From: Profundicola chukchiensis
Lineage (GTDB): Bacteria; Bacteroidota; Bacteroidia; Flavobacteriales; Weeksellaceae
Assembly: GCF_029664245.1 (NCBI RefSeq)
Contig: NZ_JANAIE010000004.1
Location: forward strand, 124,001-188,000
Length of the DNA: 64,000 nucleotides
Direction: 5' to 3'
Position numbers and translations under genes: made by a program. A model generated the notes under the pieces. That model was not told the DNA's origin, searched no databases, and saw only the letters and a program-made list of their open reading frames with translations. Of the stretch, positions 1 through 8,736 are shown in pieces. Every line of letters begins with the position of its first letter. Position 1 is the first letter of the stretch.

Positions 1-1
1 C

Positions 2-928
2 GATCATGATTATGTTTTAATCTTATCAGGTGACCAGCTATATCAAATGGATTTTCAGAAAATGCTAGAAGATCACGTTAATTTTGAAGCTGATGTTTCG
101 ATTGCTACCATTCCAGTGGATGCCGAGGATGCTACAGGATTTGGCATTATGAAAACTGATGAAAATGATAATATTACTTCTTTTATTGAGAAACCCAATG
201 CAGATCAATTAAAAGATTGGACTTCAGAAACAGGGGATAAAATGAAATCAGAAGGAAGAAATTATCTAGCTTCGATGGGGATTTATCTCTTTAATAAAAA
301 GGTGTTAAGAGATTTATTATCTGAAAATGAAGGAGCGGATTTCGGTAAAAATATCATTCCAGCTTCGATTGGTAAGTATAAAATCAATTCATATCAATAC
401 GAGGGATATTGGACAGATATCGGAACTATTTCCTCTTTTCACGAGGCGAATTTAGATTTAACAAATAATCTACCTCAATTTAATTTATACGACAACGAAA
501 ATTCTATTTTTACGCACGCGCGTATGCTTCCGCCGGCCAAAGTGGTTGGAACTTCTTTGGAGAATGTAGTTTTATCTGAAGGTGCTATTTGCCATGCAAG
601 TAGAATTGAGCATAGTGTGATTGGAATCAGAACTAGAATCGGACGTGGAAGTAATATTTATGACACCTATATTATGGGAAGCGATTATTATGAAACCATA
701 GAAGATATTGAGGAATTTAATGAAAAGGGAATTCCAGCAATGGGAATTGGCGAGAGATGTAATATTAAAAATGCTATTTTAGATAAAAATGTTAGGGTTG
801 GGGATGATGTAAGGATTATCGGTAGCAGTAGTTTAGAGGAACGTGAAACGAAAGCCTATAAAATTGTAGACGGTATTGTAGTGGTTAAGAAAGATGCAAT
901 TTTGCCCAACGGAACCGTTATTGAATAA
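2..928 (+). CDS. glgC: Glucose-1-phosphate adenylyltransferase, 5'-truncated
   Basis: ADP-glucose pyrophosphorylase makes ADP-glucose from glucose-1-phosphate and ATP, the committed step of bacterial glycogen synthesis, in the cytoplasm. The frame is open to the left edge of the window. The first visible residues include LSGDQLYQMDF, the conserved nucleotidyltransferase segment, so the first in-frame ATG (47) is internal and the gene begins outside. Further support comes from FIEKP, SMGIYLFNKKVL and YWTDIGTI, followed by a C-terminal left-handed beta-helix-like region. About 308 residues are visible of a family length near 420. The stop is 32 bases before the next gene. The family is confident; the 5' end and operon partners cannot be seen. 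Confidence 0.95.
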   Translation, partial: DHDYVLILSGDQLYQMDFQKMLEDHVNFEADVSIATIPVDAEDATGFGIMKTDENDNITSFIEKPNADQLKDWTSETGDKMKSEGRNYLASMGIYLFNKKVLRDLLSENEGADFGKNIIPASIGKYKINSYQYEGYWTDIGTISSFHEANLDLTNNLPQFNLYDNENSIFTHARMLPPAKVVGTSLENVVLSEGAICHASRIEHSVIGIRTRIGRGSNIYDTYIMGSDYYETIEDIEEFNEKGIPAMGIGERCNIKNAILDKNVRVGDDVRIIGSSSLEERETKAYKIVDGIVVVKKDAILPNGTVIE

Positions 929-960
929 AAAGAATACGAATACTTAAAAATAATATCAAA

Positions 961-1641
961 ATGAAAATTACCTATTTAGGTCACAACAGTCTTTGGATAG
1001 AAACAGAAAATCATAAAATAATGGTCGATCCATTTATTTCTGGCAATCCTTTGAATGATAAAATTAAAGCTTCTCAATTCCATCCAGATTATATTTTATT
1101 AACGCATGCACATGAAGATCATATTGCTGACGTTGAAAATTTAGCCACTTTGGGTAATTCTAAAATCATTTCGAATTTTGAGATTGTTACGTATTACGAT
1201 AAAAAAGGTTATCAAGGCCATGGAATGAACACAGGTGGAAGTTTTGACTTTCCATTTGGTAGATTAACCAGTGTGGTTGCACATCATTCGAGTGTGTTCC
1301 CTGATGGTACTTATGGCGGAAACCCAAATGGATATGTATTGCAAGCTGATGGTAAAACTATTTACATCGCAGGAGATACTGCCTTGACATATGATATGAA
1401 GCTTATTCCATTATTGTGTGGTAAGATTGATTTAGCTATTCTTCCTATAGGAGATAACTTCACTATGGACGCTAAAGCAGCTAGCATGGCGGCAGATTTT
1501 GTTGAATGTGACAAAGTATTAGGTTGTCATTATGATACCTTTCCACCGATTAAGATAGACCATGAGTCGGCTAAAGAAACCTTTAAAGCTGCAAACAAAG
1601 AATTACTTCTATTAGGAATAGGAGAGAGTATGGATGTTTAA
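961..1641 (+). CDS. UPF0173-type metal-dependent hydrolase
   Basis: A 226-residue metallo-beta-lactamase-fold protein of the UPF0173 family. THAHEDH near residue 48 is the HxHxDH metal-binding motif. Later ligands fit VAHHSS, YIAGDTAL and the C-terminal GCHYDTFPP. There is no signal peptide, so it is cytoplasmic. Family members are hydrolases of unassigned substrate and I give none. It follows glgC by 32 bases on the same strand and may be co-transcribed. A bidirectional terminator lies about 45 bases downstream. Confidence 0.9.
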   Translation: MKITYLGHNSLWIETENHKIMVDPFISGNPLNDKIKASQFHPDYILLTHAHEDHIADVENLATLGNSKIISNFEIVTYYDKKGYQGHGMNTGGSFDFPFGRLTSVVAHHSSVFPDGTYGGNPNGYVLQADGKTIYIAGDTALTYDMKLIPLLCGKIDLAILPIGDNFTMDAKAASMAADFVECDKVLGCHYDTFPPIKIDHESAKETFKAANKELLLLGIGESMDV

Positions 1642-1685
1642 TATTAATTAACGCCATAAGGTTTAAGTTGAGTTTAAGCCAAATG

Positions 1686-1722
1686 AAAATCCCTGAGCAA
1701 ATTAATGTTCAGGGATTTTTGA
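1686..1722. terminator. Bidirectional rho-independent terminator
   Basis: The arm AAAATCCCTGA (1686-1696) pairs with TCAGGGATTTTT (from 1709), giving an 11-bp stem with T-rich flanks on both strands. It lies between the convergent metallo-hydrolase and M49 peptidase genes and can serve both. Confidence 0.85.
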
Positions 1723-1742
1723 TTTTTAAATATTAAAGTAAA

Positions 1743-3356
1743 TTATTTTAAATATTGCATTCCTTGATTAAATACAACATCCACTGGAATTCCTGCATCA
1801 TTTAAACGTTGTAAATCTGCTTGTAAATCAGCTGGGATAATTCCTTTGGTGTTTACCAATTCTTCTACACCTTCGTAATCTCCATTTCCTTGAAGCTCAA
1901 GAATTAATTCAGAAAGTTCGTTCATAGCAACTTCCATTTGGTCGAAGTTAACCTGATAGGTACCATCTGCTTTTTGTGTAAAAGCATTTTTCTCTTTAAA
2001 GAAATTAAAACGAATCATATTGGCTTTACCATGGGCAGAACTAGCTCCAAATCTAACAGATCTAAAGATTCCCGCCATAAAAGTCACCATATAGTCTTTT
2101 ATATCTCCTTCTAATTCGCCTTTCTTAAGAAGTTGATTTACCATATATAAGCCTAAAATATCTGCTTTCCCTTCTTCTAAAGCTGATGCATGCTCTTTTA
2201 AAGCTTCACGAACGCTTCCTTTACCATTCACAGTGTTTTTAATTCCTAAACCGTGAGCAACTTCATGGAACATTGTATTTGCGAAAAAAGCATCAAACTT
2301 CACATGTTTTCTTTGTTCTGGCGTTACCAATTCATTCGAAATCGGAACTAAAATTTTATCAAACTTAGCTTGCATAGCGTTCTTAAGTTGTAAACGACGT
2401 GTTCCTTTCTCTAATTGAACTTGTTCATCATTAGGCAAATTAATCGCAATTGTTTTACTACCGGCATTACAGTCACCAGCATAATAAATTACATCATAAG
2501 CATTTAAATCAGAATCACTTCCTGGAGTTTCTTGCTTATATTTAGTATCCACAGGTAAATTCTTTTGTAGTTCAGGTAAGAAGTCTGCGTATTTCTCTAA
2601 TCGCTTGCTCCATTCCTTATCCTTAACAAGTATATAAGCCTCGTGCGCTGCTTTTTGACCATAAAGTGCATCTTCATAGGTTTCAATTGGACCAATTACA
2701 ATATCGATTCCGTTGTCTTTCATGTCCATCCAAGCCAGATCGCTTTCGTAATATTCATCGGTTAAAAAAGCATCAGCTCTTTTAAGTAAATAATTCTTTA
2801 AACCTGGATCATCCGCATATCTTGCAGCTTGTCTTAAATAATCTGCAGCCATTTTTACTTCAGGCTCAAACATCACGTGATAGGGTATCGTATAAAGGTT
2901 TCCTTCTAAATCTCTTCGAACAAAAGTATATAAGCTATTTCCATCTTTTAGATTGGCTGCTTCGAACTCTTCTTTTGTCATGTTGGTTGGGTAGAAATTT
3001 GCTCCCAAAGGTTTGTCGCTGATTCCTTTCACAAAAGATTTATTGCCGGCTAAACGATCCCAAGGGCCATAATTGATTTCAGCGAATTTCTTGGCGTCAC
3101 CTTTTAGATAATCTAATAAGGCATTCTTTTTACCATAAGCTTCATACCAAAATAATTCATTCATAATATCAGCCGCTTTCATAAGATAAGGAAGCATCTT
3201 ACGTTCGTTAGCTGATAGTTGAGATAAGTCGGTAGTAAGCGTAAAACTAGTATATTTATCTACATTCACGGGAACTTGATTAGATTGTGAAACAGAGGTG
3301 GTTCCGCACGAACTCATGAGATAGAGCGCCGGAATTAATAACAATAATTTCTTCAT
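1743..3356 (-). CDS. Lipoprotein of the dipeptidyl-peptidase III (M49) family
   Basis: A 537-residue predicted surface or periplasmic zinc peptidase. The N-terminus MKKLLLLIPALYLMSSCG is a lipoprotein signal with the lipobox Cys at about residue 17. The zinc site reads FHEVAHGLG near residue 363, then LEEGKADILGLY about 30 residues later; EExxAD is the second M49 signature. The first motif is the five-residue HEXXH rather than the HEXXGH of classical DPP III, a variation already known in some bacterial members. DPP III enzymes release dipeptides from the N-terminus of short peptides; the substrate here is inferred. No partner gene is adjacent. Upstream of the start TAACTTTA (minus strand) is one base off the Bacteroidota -7 consensus. 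Confidence 0.8.
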   Translation of the reverse strand: MKKLLLLIPALYLMSSCGTTSVSQSNQVPVNVDKYTSFTLTTDLSQLSANERKMLPYLMKAADIMNELFWYEAYGKKNALLDYLKGDAKKFAEINYGPWDRLAGNKSFVKGISDKPLGANFYPTNMTKEEFEAANLKDGNSLYTFVRRDLEGNLYTIPYHVMFEPEVKMAADYLRQAARYADDPGLKNYLLKRADAFLTDEYYESDLAWMDMKDNGIDIVIGPIETYEDALYGQKAAHEAYILVKDKEWSKRLEKYADFLPELQKNLPVDTKYKQETPGSDSDLNAYDVIYYAGDCNAGSKTIAINLPNDEQVQLEKGTRRLQLKNAMQAKFDKILVPISNELVTPEQRKHVKFDAFFANTMFHEVAHGLGIKNTVNGKGSVREALKEHASALEEGKADILGLYMVNQLLKKGELEGDIKDYMVTFMAGIFRSVRFGASSAHGKANMIRFNFFKEKNAFTQKADGTYQVNFDQMEVAMNELSELILELQGNGDYEGVEELVNTKGIIPADLQADLQRLNDAGIPVDVVFNQGMQYLK

Positions 3357-3800
3357 AATTAAAAAATAAAACTAAAGTTACAATTTTGAAAGCAGAATGC
3401 TCAAAAATTTATTCATTGAATTAAAATTAAATAGTCTTTTGTGGAGTTGAAGTAGGTAGAATAGGAAAGAGGTCCTCGTTCTGTATAAAAACGCTAGAAC
3501 TCAAATGATTTTCTTGATATCAAAAATAATTTGAATAATAGACTGCAGTTTTTAACGTCCTGATCAACCTCTTAATGCACATTGCTATGCAATGCTTAAC
3601 TATGAAATAAAATTATTAACTAATGAATTATAAATTTAACGCGTAATGGCGAGATATATTTCTACTGAAGCTCTAATTAACAAAAGTTTAATAGAATGTT
3701 TAAAGCTGACTCAATATACTAAATAATTGTCGATTTATAAAGCTTATTGATACTCAGTTTGTTATTGAATGTAAATAATTGAAAAATGAAATTTAAGTAA
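3357..3800. other. Gene-free spacer of about 440 bp
   Basis: AT-rich spacer between the M49 lipoprotein start and the folA terminator. I see no coding frame with family resemblance, no RNA gene and no repeat shared with the rest of the window. The only local structure is CATTGC-TAT-GCAATG at 3580-3594, a 6-bp inverted repeat without a T-tract, which could equally be chance or an operator. Confidence 0.5.
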
Positions 3801-3838
3801 AAAAATAAAAGCCTAACTTCAATGGAAATTAGGTTTTT
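3801..3838 (-). terminator. Terminator for the folA operon
   Basis: An imperfect stem pairs CCTAACTTC (3812-3820) with GAAATTAGG (3825-3833), with one mismatch and an AATG loop. Read leftward it is followed by a T-rich run (A-rich on the + strand at 3800-3810). It sits 30 bases past the folA stop. Confidence 0.7.
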
Positions 3839-3867
3839 ATGAGATTGTGTATCAATTATTTTTCTAT

Positions 3868-4365
3868 CTACGGTTTTTGAGTTTTTCGATTGATGTAGGT
3901 TCTATAACTAAACTCGAAAGGCAAAGTCTCAATCCAATGTTTTTCATCTTCTATACACTCAAAATATTCCGGAATTTCTGGAAAATAAGTATCTCCATCA
4001 AAATGTTTGTGAATGCGTGTGATTTCTAATTTGTTGGCTAAATGTATAGATTGCTCATAAATACTTCCACCACCGATTATGTAGATTTCGTTGTCTAGTT
4101 CTTGAGCTTTTTCAATGGCTTCTTCCAAAGATTTAAGCCAAGTTACTTGATCTGTATCTTCATGATCTTGACTAGAAACCACAAAATGATGTCTTTTGGG
4201 TAAAGGTTTACTACCGAAAGACTCGAAAGTTTTTCTACCCATAATCATAGGATGGCCAAGCGTTAATCGCTTAAATCTTTTTAAATCTTCTGAAATGTGC
4301 CATATCAATTGGTTGTCTCTACCAATGATGTTATTCTCTGAAACGGCAACTATTAAATTAATCAT
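3868..4365 (-). CDS. folA: Dihydrofolate reductase
   Basis: A 165-residue cytoplasmic enzyme that reduces dihydrofolate to tetrahydrofolate with NADPH. The hallmarks are INLIVAVSENNIIGRDNQLIW at the N-terminus, then SEDLKRFKRLTLGHPMIMGRKTFESFG (NADPH/folate loop) written here by its key parts, and IYIIGGGSIYEQ. Length is typical for a monofunctional bacterial DHFR. Its start overlaps the terC stop by 8 bases, implying translational coupling in the leftward run OMP-terC-folA. A terminator follows. Confidence 0.95.
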   Translation of the reverse strand: MINLIVAVSENNIIGRDNQLIWHISEDLKRFKRLTLGHPMIMGRKTFESFGSKPLPKRHHFVVSSQDHEDTDQVTWLKSLEEAIEKAQELDNEIYIIGGGSIYEQSIHLANKLEITRIHKHFDGDTYFPEIPEYFECIEDEKHWIETLPFEFSYRTYINRKTQKP

Positions 4366-5314
4366 TTTGCTTAATTAAAGAAACTATAACACCTACTGTA
4401 ATACTCAACAGAATCACGCTTAAAGATAGCCATTCTGGAATATCTATATGGTGCATTAAAATTAATTTGATACCGATATAGAACAAAATTACGAAAACAC
4501 TATACTTAAGATAATGGAACTTCTCTAGCATATTGGCTAAAAAGAAATACATTGACCTTAAACCTAAGGTTGCAAAAATGGTTGCATAGAAAACAAGCAA
4601 TGCATCTTGTGTAATCGCTAAAATAGCTGGAATACTATCCACAGCGAACATAATGTCGGTAAACTCGATTAGGATTAAAGCTGCAAATAGAGGAGTAGCT
4701 AATCTTCTTCCATTTTGAATGGTAAAGAATTTATTTCCATCTAATCCAGAGCTAAAATTAAAATATTTACTCAATAATCTATTTCCTAATGATTCTCTAA
4801 CGTGCTCATCCTCTTCTTTATGTGTAATTTCCTCATACAGCATTTTGAAGGCGGTTAAGATTAAGAAACCTCCGAAAACATAAGGAATCCATGTAAGTTT
4901 GTTGAATAAAACAACACCTACGGCAATCATTAAACCTCTAAAGAAAATAGCACCTAAAATTCCCCAGAACAAAGCTTTGTGCTGGTATTTAAGCGGAATT
5001 TTATAGGATTTAAAGATCATCGCAATCACGAATAGATTATCCACTGATAGTGATAACTCGACAAGGTAACCTGTCACGTATTTCATTACCGCTCCTTTAG
5101 CCGTAAGTTCGGTAGGATTGTCGACAATTTCGCGATCGTATAAAAAGTATATAACTATGGATTGCGCCAATGCCATTAAAATCCAAAAGGCAGTTTCACG
5201 CGCCGTTTTCTTGTTAGATATATTATCATTCTTGTGAAGAACGAATAAATCAAAAAATAGGAGTAAGACAATAAAGGCTATTAACCCACTCCAAACTAGA
5301 ATCATATTATCCAT
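4358..5314 (-). CDS. TerC/Alx-family integral membrane protein
   Basis: A 318-residue polytopic inner-membrane protein with about eight or nine hydrophobic segments and acidic intramembrane stretches typical of TerC (ELSLSVDNLFVIAMIFK and EFTDIMFAVDSIPAIL). Family members are linked to tellurite resistance, and Alx-type relatives to manganese handling; the ion here is not deducible. The start lies 3 bases from the upstream beta-barrel gene and the 3' end overlaps folA by 8 bases, so the three genes are probably one transcript. I give no symbol because terC and alx cannot be separated from sequence alone. Confidence 0.88.
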   Translation of the reverse strand: MDNMILVWSGLIAFIVLLLFFDLFVLHKNDNISNKKTARETAFWILMALAQSIVIYFLYDREIVDNPTELTAKGAVMKYVTGYLVELSLSVDNLFVIAMIFKSYKIPLKYQHKALFWGILGAIFFRGLMIAVGVVLFNKLTWIPYVFGGFLILTAFKMLYEEITHKEEDEHVRESLGNRLLSKYFNFSSGLDGNKFFTIQNGRRLATPLFAALILIEFTDIMFAVDSIPAILAITQDALLVFYATIFATLGLRSMYFFLANMLEKFHYLKYSVFVILFYIGIKLILMHHIDIPEWLSLSVILLSITVGVIVSLIKQND

Positions 5315-5317
5315 AAA

Positions 5318-5839
5318 TTATAAAGATATTGCTACACCACCAAAGGGGCGAACTGGACTACTGAATACACTATCATCTTCATCATGCAAAACATTGTACA
5401 TAATACCTACTTGAAAACGAACTGGACCAGGTGTAGAGTAACCACCACCTAACCAAAGTGCACTTTCGTCAATGCTAATCTCATGATTGTTTGATAATAT
5501 TTTTTGATTTCCTGTAAAATGTTCAAAGTGACCACGTGCAAATAAACCATCAAAAACATGATAATTCATATAAGGTCCACCTGAAAACAAGTTAGATTTA
5601 TAATAATCACTCTTACTATATTGATAACCAGCAGAAACACCTGCTTCTAATTTTGGAGTAATCATATAACCAGCAGATGGAGCTATGTTTAAACCAAAAT
5701 AACCATTGTTACCAAAGTTTAATCCTAAACCACCACCAACACGCCACTTACCTTCTGTAACATTAGAACCTACAGATATCTGTGAAAAGCCGAATTGAAG
5801 CGTTGCTACCAAAACAACTAAAGAAAGTATTTTTTTCAT
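5318..5839 (-). CDS. Small outer-membrane beta-barrel protein
   Basis: A 173-residue protein with the signal peptide MKKILSLVVLVATLQFGFSQ, followed by alternating Gly/aromatic strands (VGGGLGLNFGNNGYFGLNIAPSA, SAGYQYSKSDYY) and a C-terminal GGVAISL strand ending in a hydrophobic residue. This is the pattern of an eight-stranded OmpW/OmpA-like porin barrel. Specific function unknown. It is the first gene of a leftward run with terC and folA, 3 bases ahead of terC. A -7 element lies 15 bases upstream of its start. Confidence 0.75.
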   Translation of the reverse strand: MKKILSLVVLVATLQFGFSQISVGSNVTEGKWRVGGGLGLNFGNNGYFGLNIAPSAGYMITPKLEAGVSAGYQYSKSDYYKSNLFSGGPYMNYHVFDGLFARGHFEHFTGNQKILSNNHEISIDESALWLGGGYSTPGPVRFQVGIMYNVLHDEDDSVFSSPVRPFGGVAISL

Positions 5840-5853
5840 GGATTAATTTTACA

Positions 5854-5861
5854 CAAAGATA
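5854..5861 (-). promoter_or_regulatory. -7 element for the OMP-terC-folA run
   Basis: The minus strand reads TATCTTTG, an exact match to the Bacteroidota -7 consensus TAnnTTTG, 15 bases upstream of the start at 5839. No clear -33 TTTG is seen at the usual spacing. Confidence 0.55.
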
Positions 5862-6015
5862 AGACCAAATTTAAAAATCGACTTGATGGATTTAACTTAA
5901 TAGCTTAAAATCGATACATATAACATAATTCATGGATTTGAACTTCTGAAATTTGAATTAAATAATGTAAATTTACCCTAGCACTTAACACTTTTGATTC
6001 AAATATTATCTTTTT

Positions 6016-8229
6016 ATGACGGAGGAACAAATTAAGGAGGAGAACGCAGAAATAGCGAGAAGGTATAGAGATTTATTGCTTAATACATATCGCAACCTAA
6101 ACGAAGATGATAAAAAACTGATTCGTAGGGCTTTTGATTTAGCGGTCGATGCACACCAACATCAGCGCAGGAAATCGGGAGAACCCTATATCTATCATCC
6201 GATTGCGGTGGCTAAAATCATTGCAGATGAAATTGGCTTAGGAGCAACAAGTATTGCAGCTGCACTTATGCATGATGTGGTTGAAGATACCGAATACACG
6301 CTAGAGGATATGGAGGCGATGTTTGGTAAAAAGATTGCCAAAATTATCGATGGATTGACTAAAATCTCTGTTTTAAATAATCAAGAGTTATCTATTCAGT
6401 CTGAGAACTTTAGGAAATTGCTTTTAACCTTATCAGAGGATGTTAGAGTTATCTTGGTGAAGATTGCCGACCGTTTGCATAACATGCGAACTTTGGATGC
6501 TATGCCGCAGCACAAACAGCTCAAAATCGCCTCTGAAACCGTCTTTATTTATGCACCCTTGGCGCATAGAATGGGATTGTATAATATCAAAAGTGAGTTA
6601 GAAGATTTAAGTTTAAAATATACCCAACCAGAGAACTACGCCGACATTAAAAAGAAATTAAAAGAATCGGCGGAGGATAGAAAAAGATACATTCAAAAAT
6701 TTAGTGATTCGATTTCAGATCGATTGGACGAAGAAGGATTAGAATATCAAATTAAAGGTCGTTCTAAATCAATTCATTCCATCAATCGCAAAATGCAAAC
6801 CCAAGGTGTAAGCTTCGATCAGGTGTATGATAAGTTTGCGATTCGTATTATTTATCGTTCTGACAAGAAAAATGAGAAATTTATTGCTTGGAAGATTTAT
6901 TCGATTGTAACGGATATTTATAAACCAAATCCATCTCGTTTAAGAGACTGGATTACACAACCAAAACCTACGGGTTATGAATCACTTCACATTACCGTTA
7001 TGGGAGATGATGGTAAATGGGTAGAAGTTCAAATTCGTTCGGAGCGAATGGATGAAATCGCAGAAAAAGGTATTGCTGCTCACTATAAGTATAAAGAGAA
7101 CTATAAGGTAGAAGATTCTAAAGTTGATGAATGGATTTCTCAGGTGAGGGAGATACTTGAAAATCAAGATATACAAGATACTACCGAGTTTATTGATAAC
7201 TTTAAGCTTAACTTATATACCAAAGAAATTTATGTGTTTACGCCGATGGGTGAGTTGATTTCATTGCCTAGAGGAGCTTCTTCTTTAGACTTTGCCTATG
7301 CTATTCACACCAATATTGGAGATACTTGTTTGGGAGCAAAAGTTAATGGTAAGCTATACCCTTTAAGTCATGAGTTGAGAAGTGGTGATCAAGTAGAAAT
7401 TATTACTTCTAAGAATCAACAACCTAAATTAGATTGGTTGGATTATGTAACAACTTCGCGTGCAAAATCCAAAATTAAAGCGGCCTTAAATGCAGAGAAA
7501 AGACAATCGGCTGAGGAAGGAAAAGAGATTTTAGAGCGTAAGCTACGCCACTTAAGGCTAACGGCTAACGAGAAAACCATTAACAACATGGTGAGTTTCT
7601 TTAATGAAAGAACTTCGCAGGATTTATTTTATCATGTGTTGACAGGTAAAATTAGTAACGCTGATATTAAGCGATTCGCAGAAAAGAATTCTGGAGTTGT
7701 TGGTTTCATTAATCGTTTCCGTTCTAAATCTATTGGTAAATCCAAGGAGGAATATGTAATGCCGCCAAGTGGTAAATTAGATTTAATTGTTTTTGGTGAC
7801 GAAGAAAAGAAACTAGATTATACATTGGCTAATTGTTGTAATCCGATTCCTGGTGATAAAGTATTTGGTTTCGTAACTGTGAATCGAGGGATTAAAGTTC
7901 ATAAATTAACTTGTCCAAATGCTATTGAATTACAGGCAAATTACGCCTATAGAGTTCAAAAGGCTAAATGGGTAGACTCTTCTCAAATCACCTTTAGAAC
8001 TGAAATCATTATTAAAGGTATTGATAGAATGGGACTGGTAAAAGATATTACTGATGTCTTATCCAATAACTTAAATATCGACATGAAGAGTATTAATTTC
8101 TCTTCTGAAGATGGAATATTTAATGGTAATATCTTGGTTTCGGTGGCCAATAAATCACATTTAGATAGTGTGATGCAGCGATTGAAAAATGTAGAAGGAG
8201 TTACAAAAATTAATAGAAAACAAGATTGA
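6016..8229 (+). CDS. rel: Bifunctional (p)ppGpp synthetase/hydrolase (Rel)
   Basis: A 737-residue stringent-response enzyme. The N-terminal HD hydrolase domain spans about residues 40-200 (HDVVEDT near 85 and KIADRLHNMRTL near 152). The synthetase domain follows at 240-370 (PNPSRLRDWITQPKPTGYES near 310). Then come a TGS domain near 400-465, a Cys-containing region LANCCNPIPGDKVFGF near 605 and a C-terminal ACT domain from about 660. Both catalytic domains keep their signatures, so it should make and degrade (p)ppGpp. It is followed 36 bases later by a Fur-family gene on the same strand. No second RelA/SpoT is present in this window. Confidence 0.95.
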   Translation: MTEEQIKEENAEIARRYRDLLLNTYRNLNEDDKKLIRRAFDLAVDAHQHQRRKSGEPYIYHPIAVAKIIADEIGLGATSIAAALMHDVVEDTEYTLEDMEAMFGKKIAKIIDGLTKISVLNNQELSIQSENFRKLLLTLSEDVRVILVKIADRLHNMRTLDAMPQHKQLKIASETVFIYAPLAHRMGLYNIKSELEDLSLKYTQPENYADIKKKLKESAEDRKRYIQKFSDSISDRLDEEGLEYQIKGRSKSIHSINRKMQTQGVSFDQVYDKFAIRIIYRSDKKNEKFIAWKIYSIVTDIYKPNPSRLRDWITQPKPTGYESLHITVMGDDGKWVEVQIRSERMDEIAEKGIAAHYKYKENYKVEDSKVDEWISQVREILENQDIQDTTEFIDNFKLNLYTKEIYVFTPMGELISLPRGASSLDFAYAIHTNIGDTCLGAKVNGKLYPLSHELRSGDQVEIITSKNQQPKLDWLDYVTTSRAKSKIKAALNAEKRQSAEEGKEILERKLRHLRLTANEKTINNMVSFFNERTSQDLFYHVLTGKISNADIKRFAEKNSGVVGFINRFRSKSIGKSKEEYVMPPSGKLDLIVFGDEEKKLDYTLANCCNPIPGDKVFGFVTVNRGIKVHKLTCPNAIELQANYAYRVQKAKWVDSSQITFRTEIIIKGIDRMGLVKDITDVLSNNLNIDMKSINFSSEDGIFNGNILVSVANKSHLDSVMQRLKNVEGVTKINRKQD

Positions 8230-8240
8230 ACATAATTTCG

Positions 8241-8248
8241 TATTTTTG
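8241..8248 (+). promoter_or_regulatory. -7 element upstream of the Fur-family gene
   Basis: TATTTTTG matches TAnnTTTG and lies 17 bases before the chosen ATG (8266). It suggests that the regulator can be transcribed independently of rel. Confidence 0.5.
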
Positions 8249-8265
8249 TCGGTTCAAGGTTGAAC

Positions 8266-8736
8266 ATGGATAGCAAAGAATTAGATAGAGTAACGATTGA
8301 CGATCAGGTTTTAATAGTTAGGGAGGTTTTAACCAACTTTCTTGATGAGCATAAACACCGTAAAACGCCAGAGCGTTATGCGATATTAGAAGAAATTTAT
8401 CGTGTAAACGATCATTTCGATATTGATGAGCTTTACATGAGAATGAAAGATAAAAAATATCGTGTGAGTCGTGCCACTTTATATAATACTATAGAACTTT
8501 TATTAGAAGCTAAATTGGTTCGTAAGCATCAGTTTGGTGATAATCAGGCGCATTTTGAGAAATCTTATTTCGACAAACAACATGATCATATTCTGCTTAC
8601 CGATACAGGGGAGGTTTTAGAGTTTTGCGATCCAAGAATCCAGACCATTAAGGATACGATTGAGGAAGTATTTGATATTAAAATAGAAAAACATTCGTTG
8701 TATTTTTATGGTACAAGAAAACCTAAAAATGTTTAA
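8266..8736 (+). CDS. Fur-family transcriptional regulator
   Basis: A 156-residue DNA-binding metalloregulator. The winged-helix N-terminal half includes [15 protein letters not shown] and [20 protein letters not shown]. The C-terminal half begins [19 protein letters not shown], with the HxH metal ligands. The CxxC pair that normally forms a structural zinc site after HDH is replaced (LLTDTG), leaving one Cys in FCDPRI. I chose ATG 8266; a TTG six bases earlier is in frame but has no extra support. Fur proteins use metal to repress iron or zinc genes; which metal is unknown here. The 3' end overlaps the OstA-like gene by 8 bases. Confidence 0.88.
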   Translation: MDSKELDRVTIDDQVLIVREVLTNFLDEHKHRKTPERYAILEEIYRVNDHFDIDELYMRMKDKKYRVSRATLYNTIELLLEAKLVRKHQFGDNQAHFEKSYFDKQHDHILLTDTGEVLEFCDPRIQTIKDTIEEVFDIKIEKHSLYFYGTRKPKNV

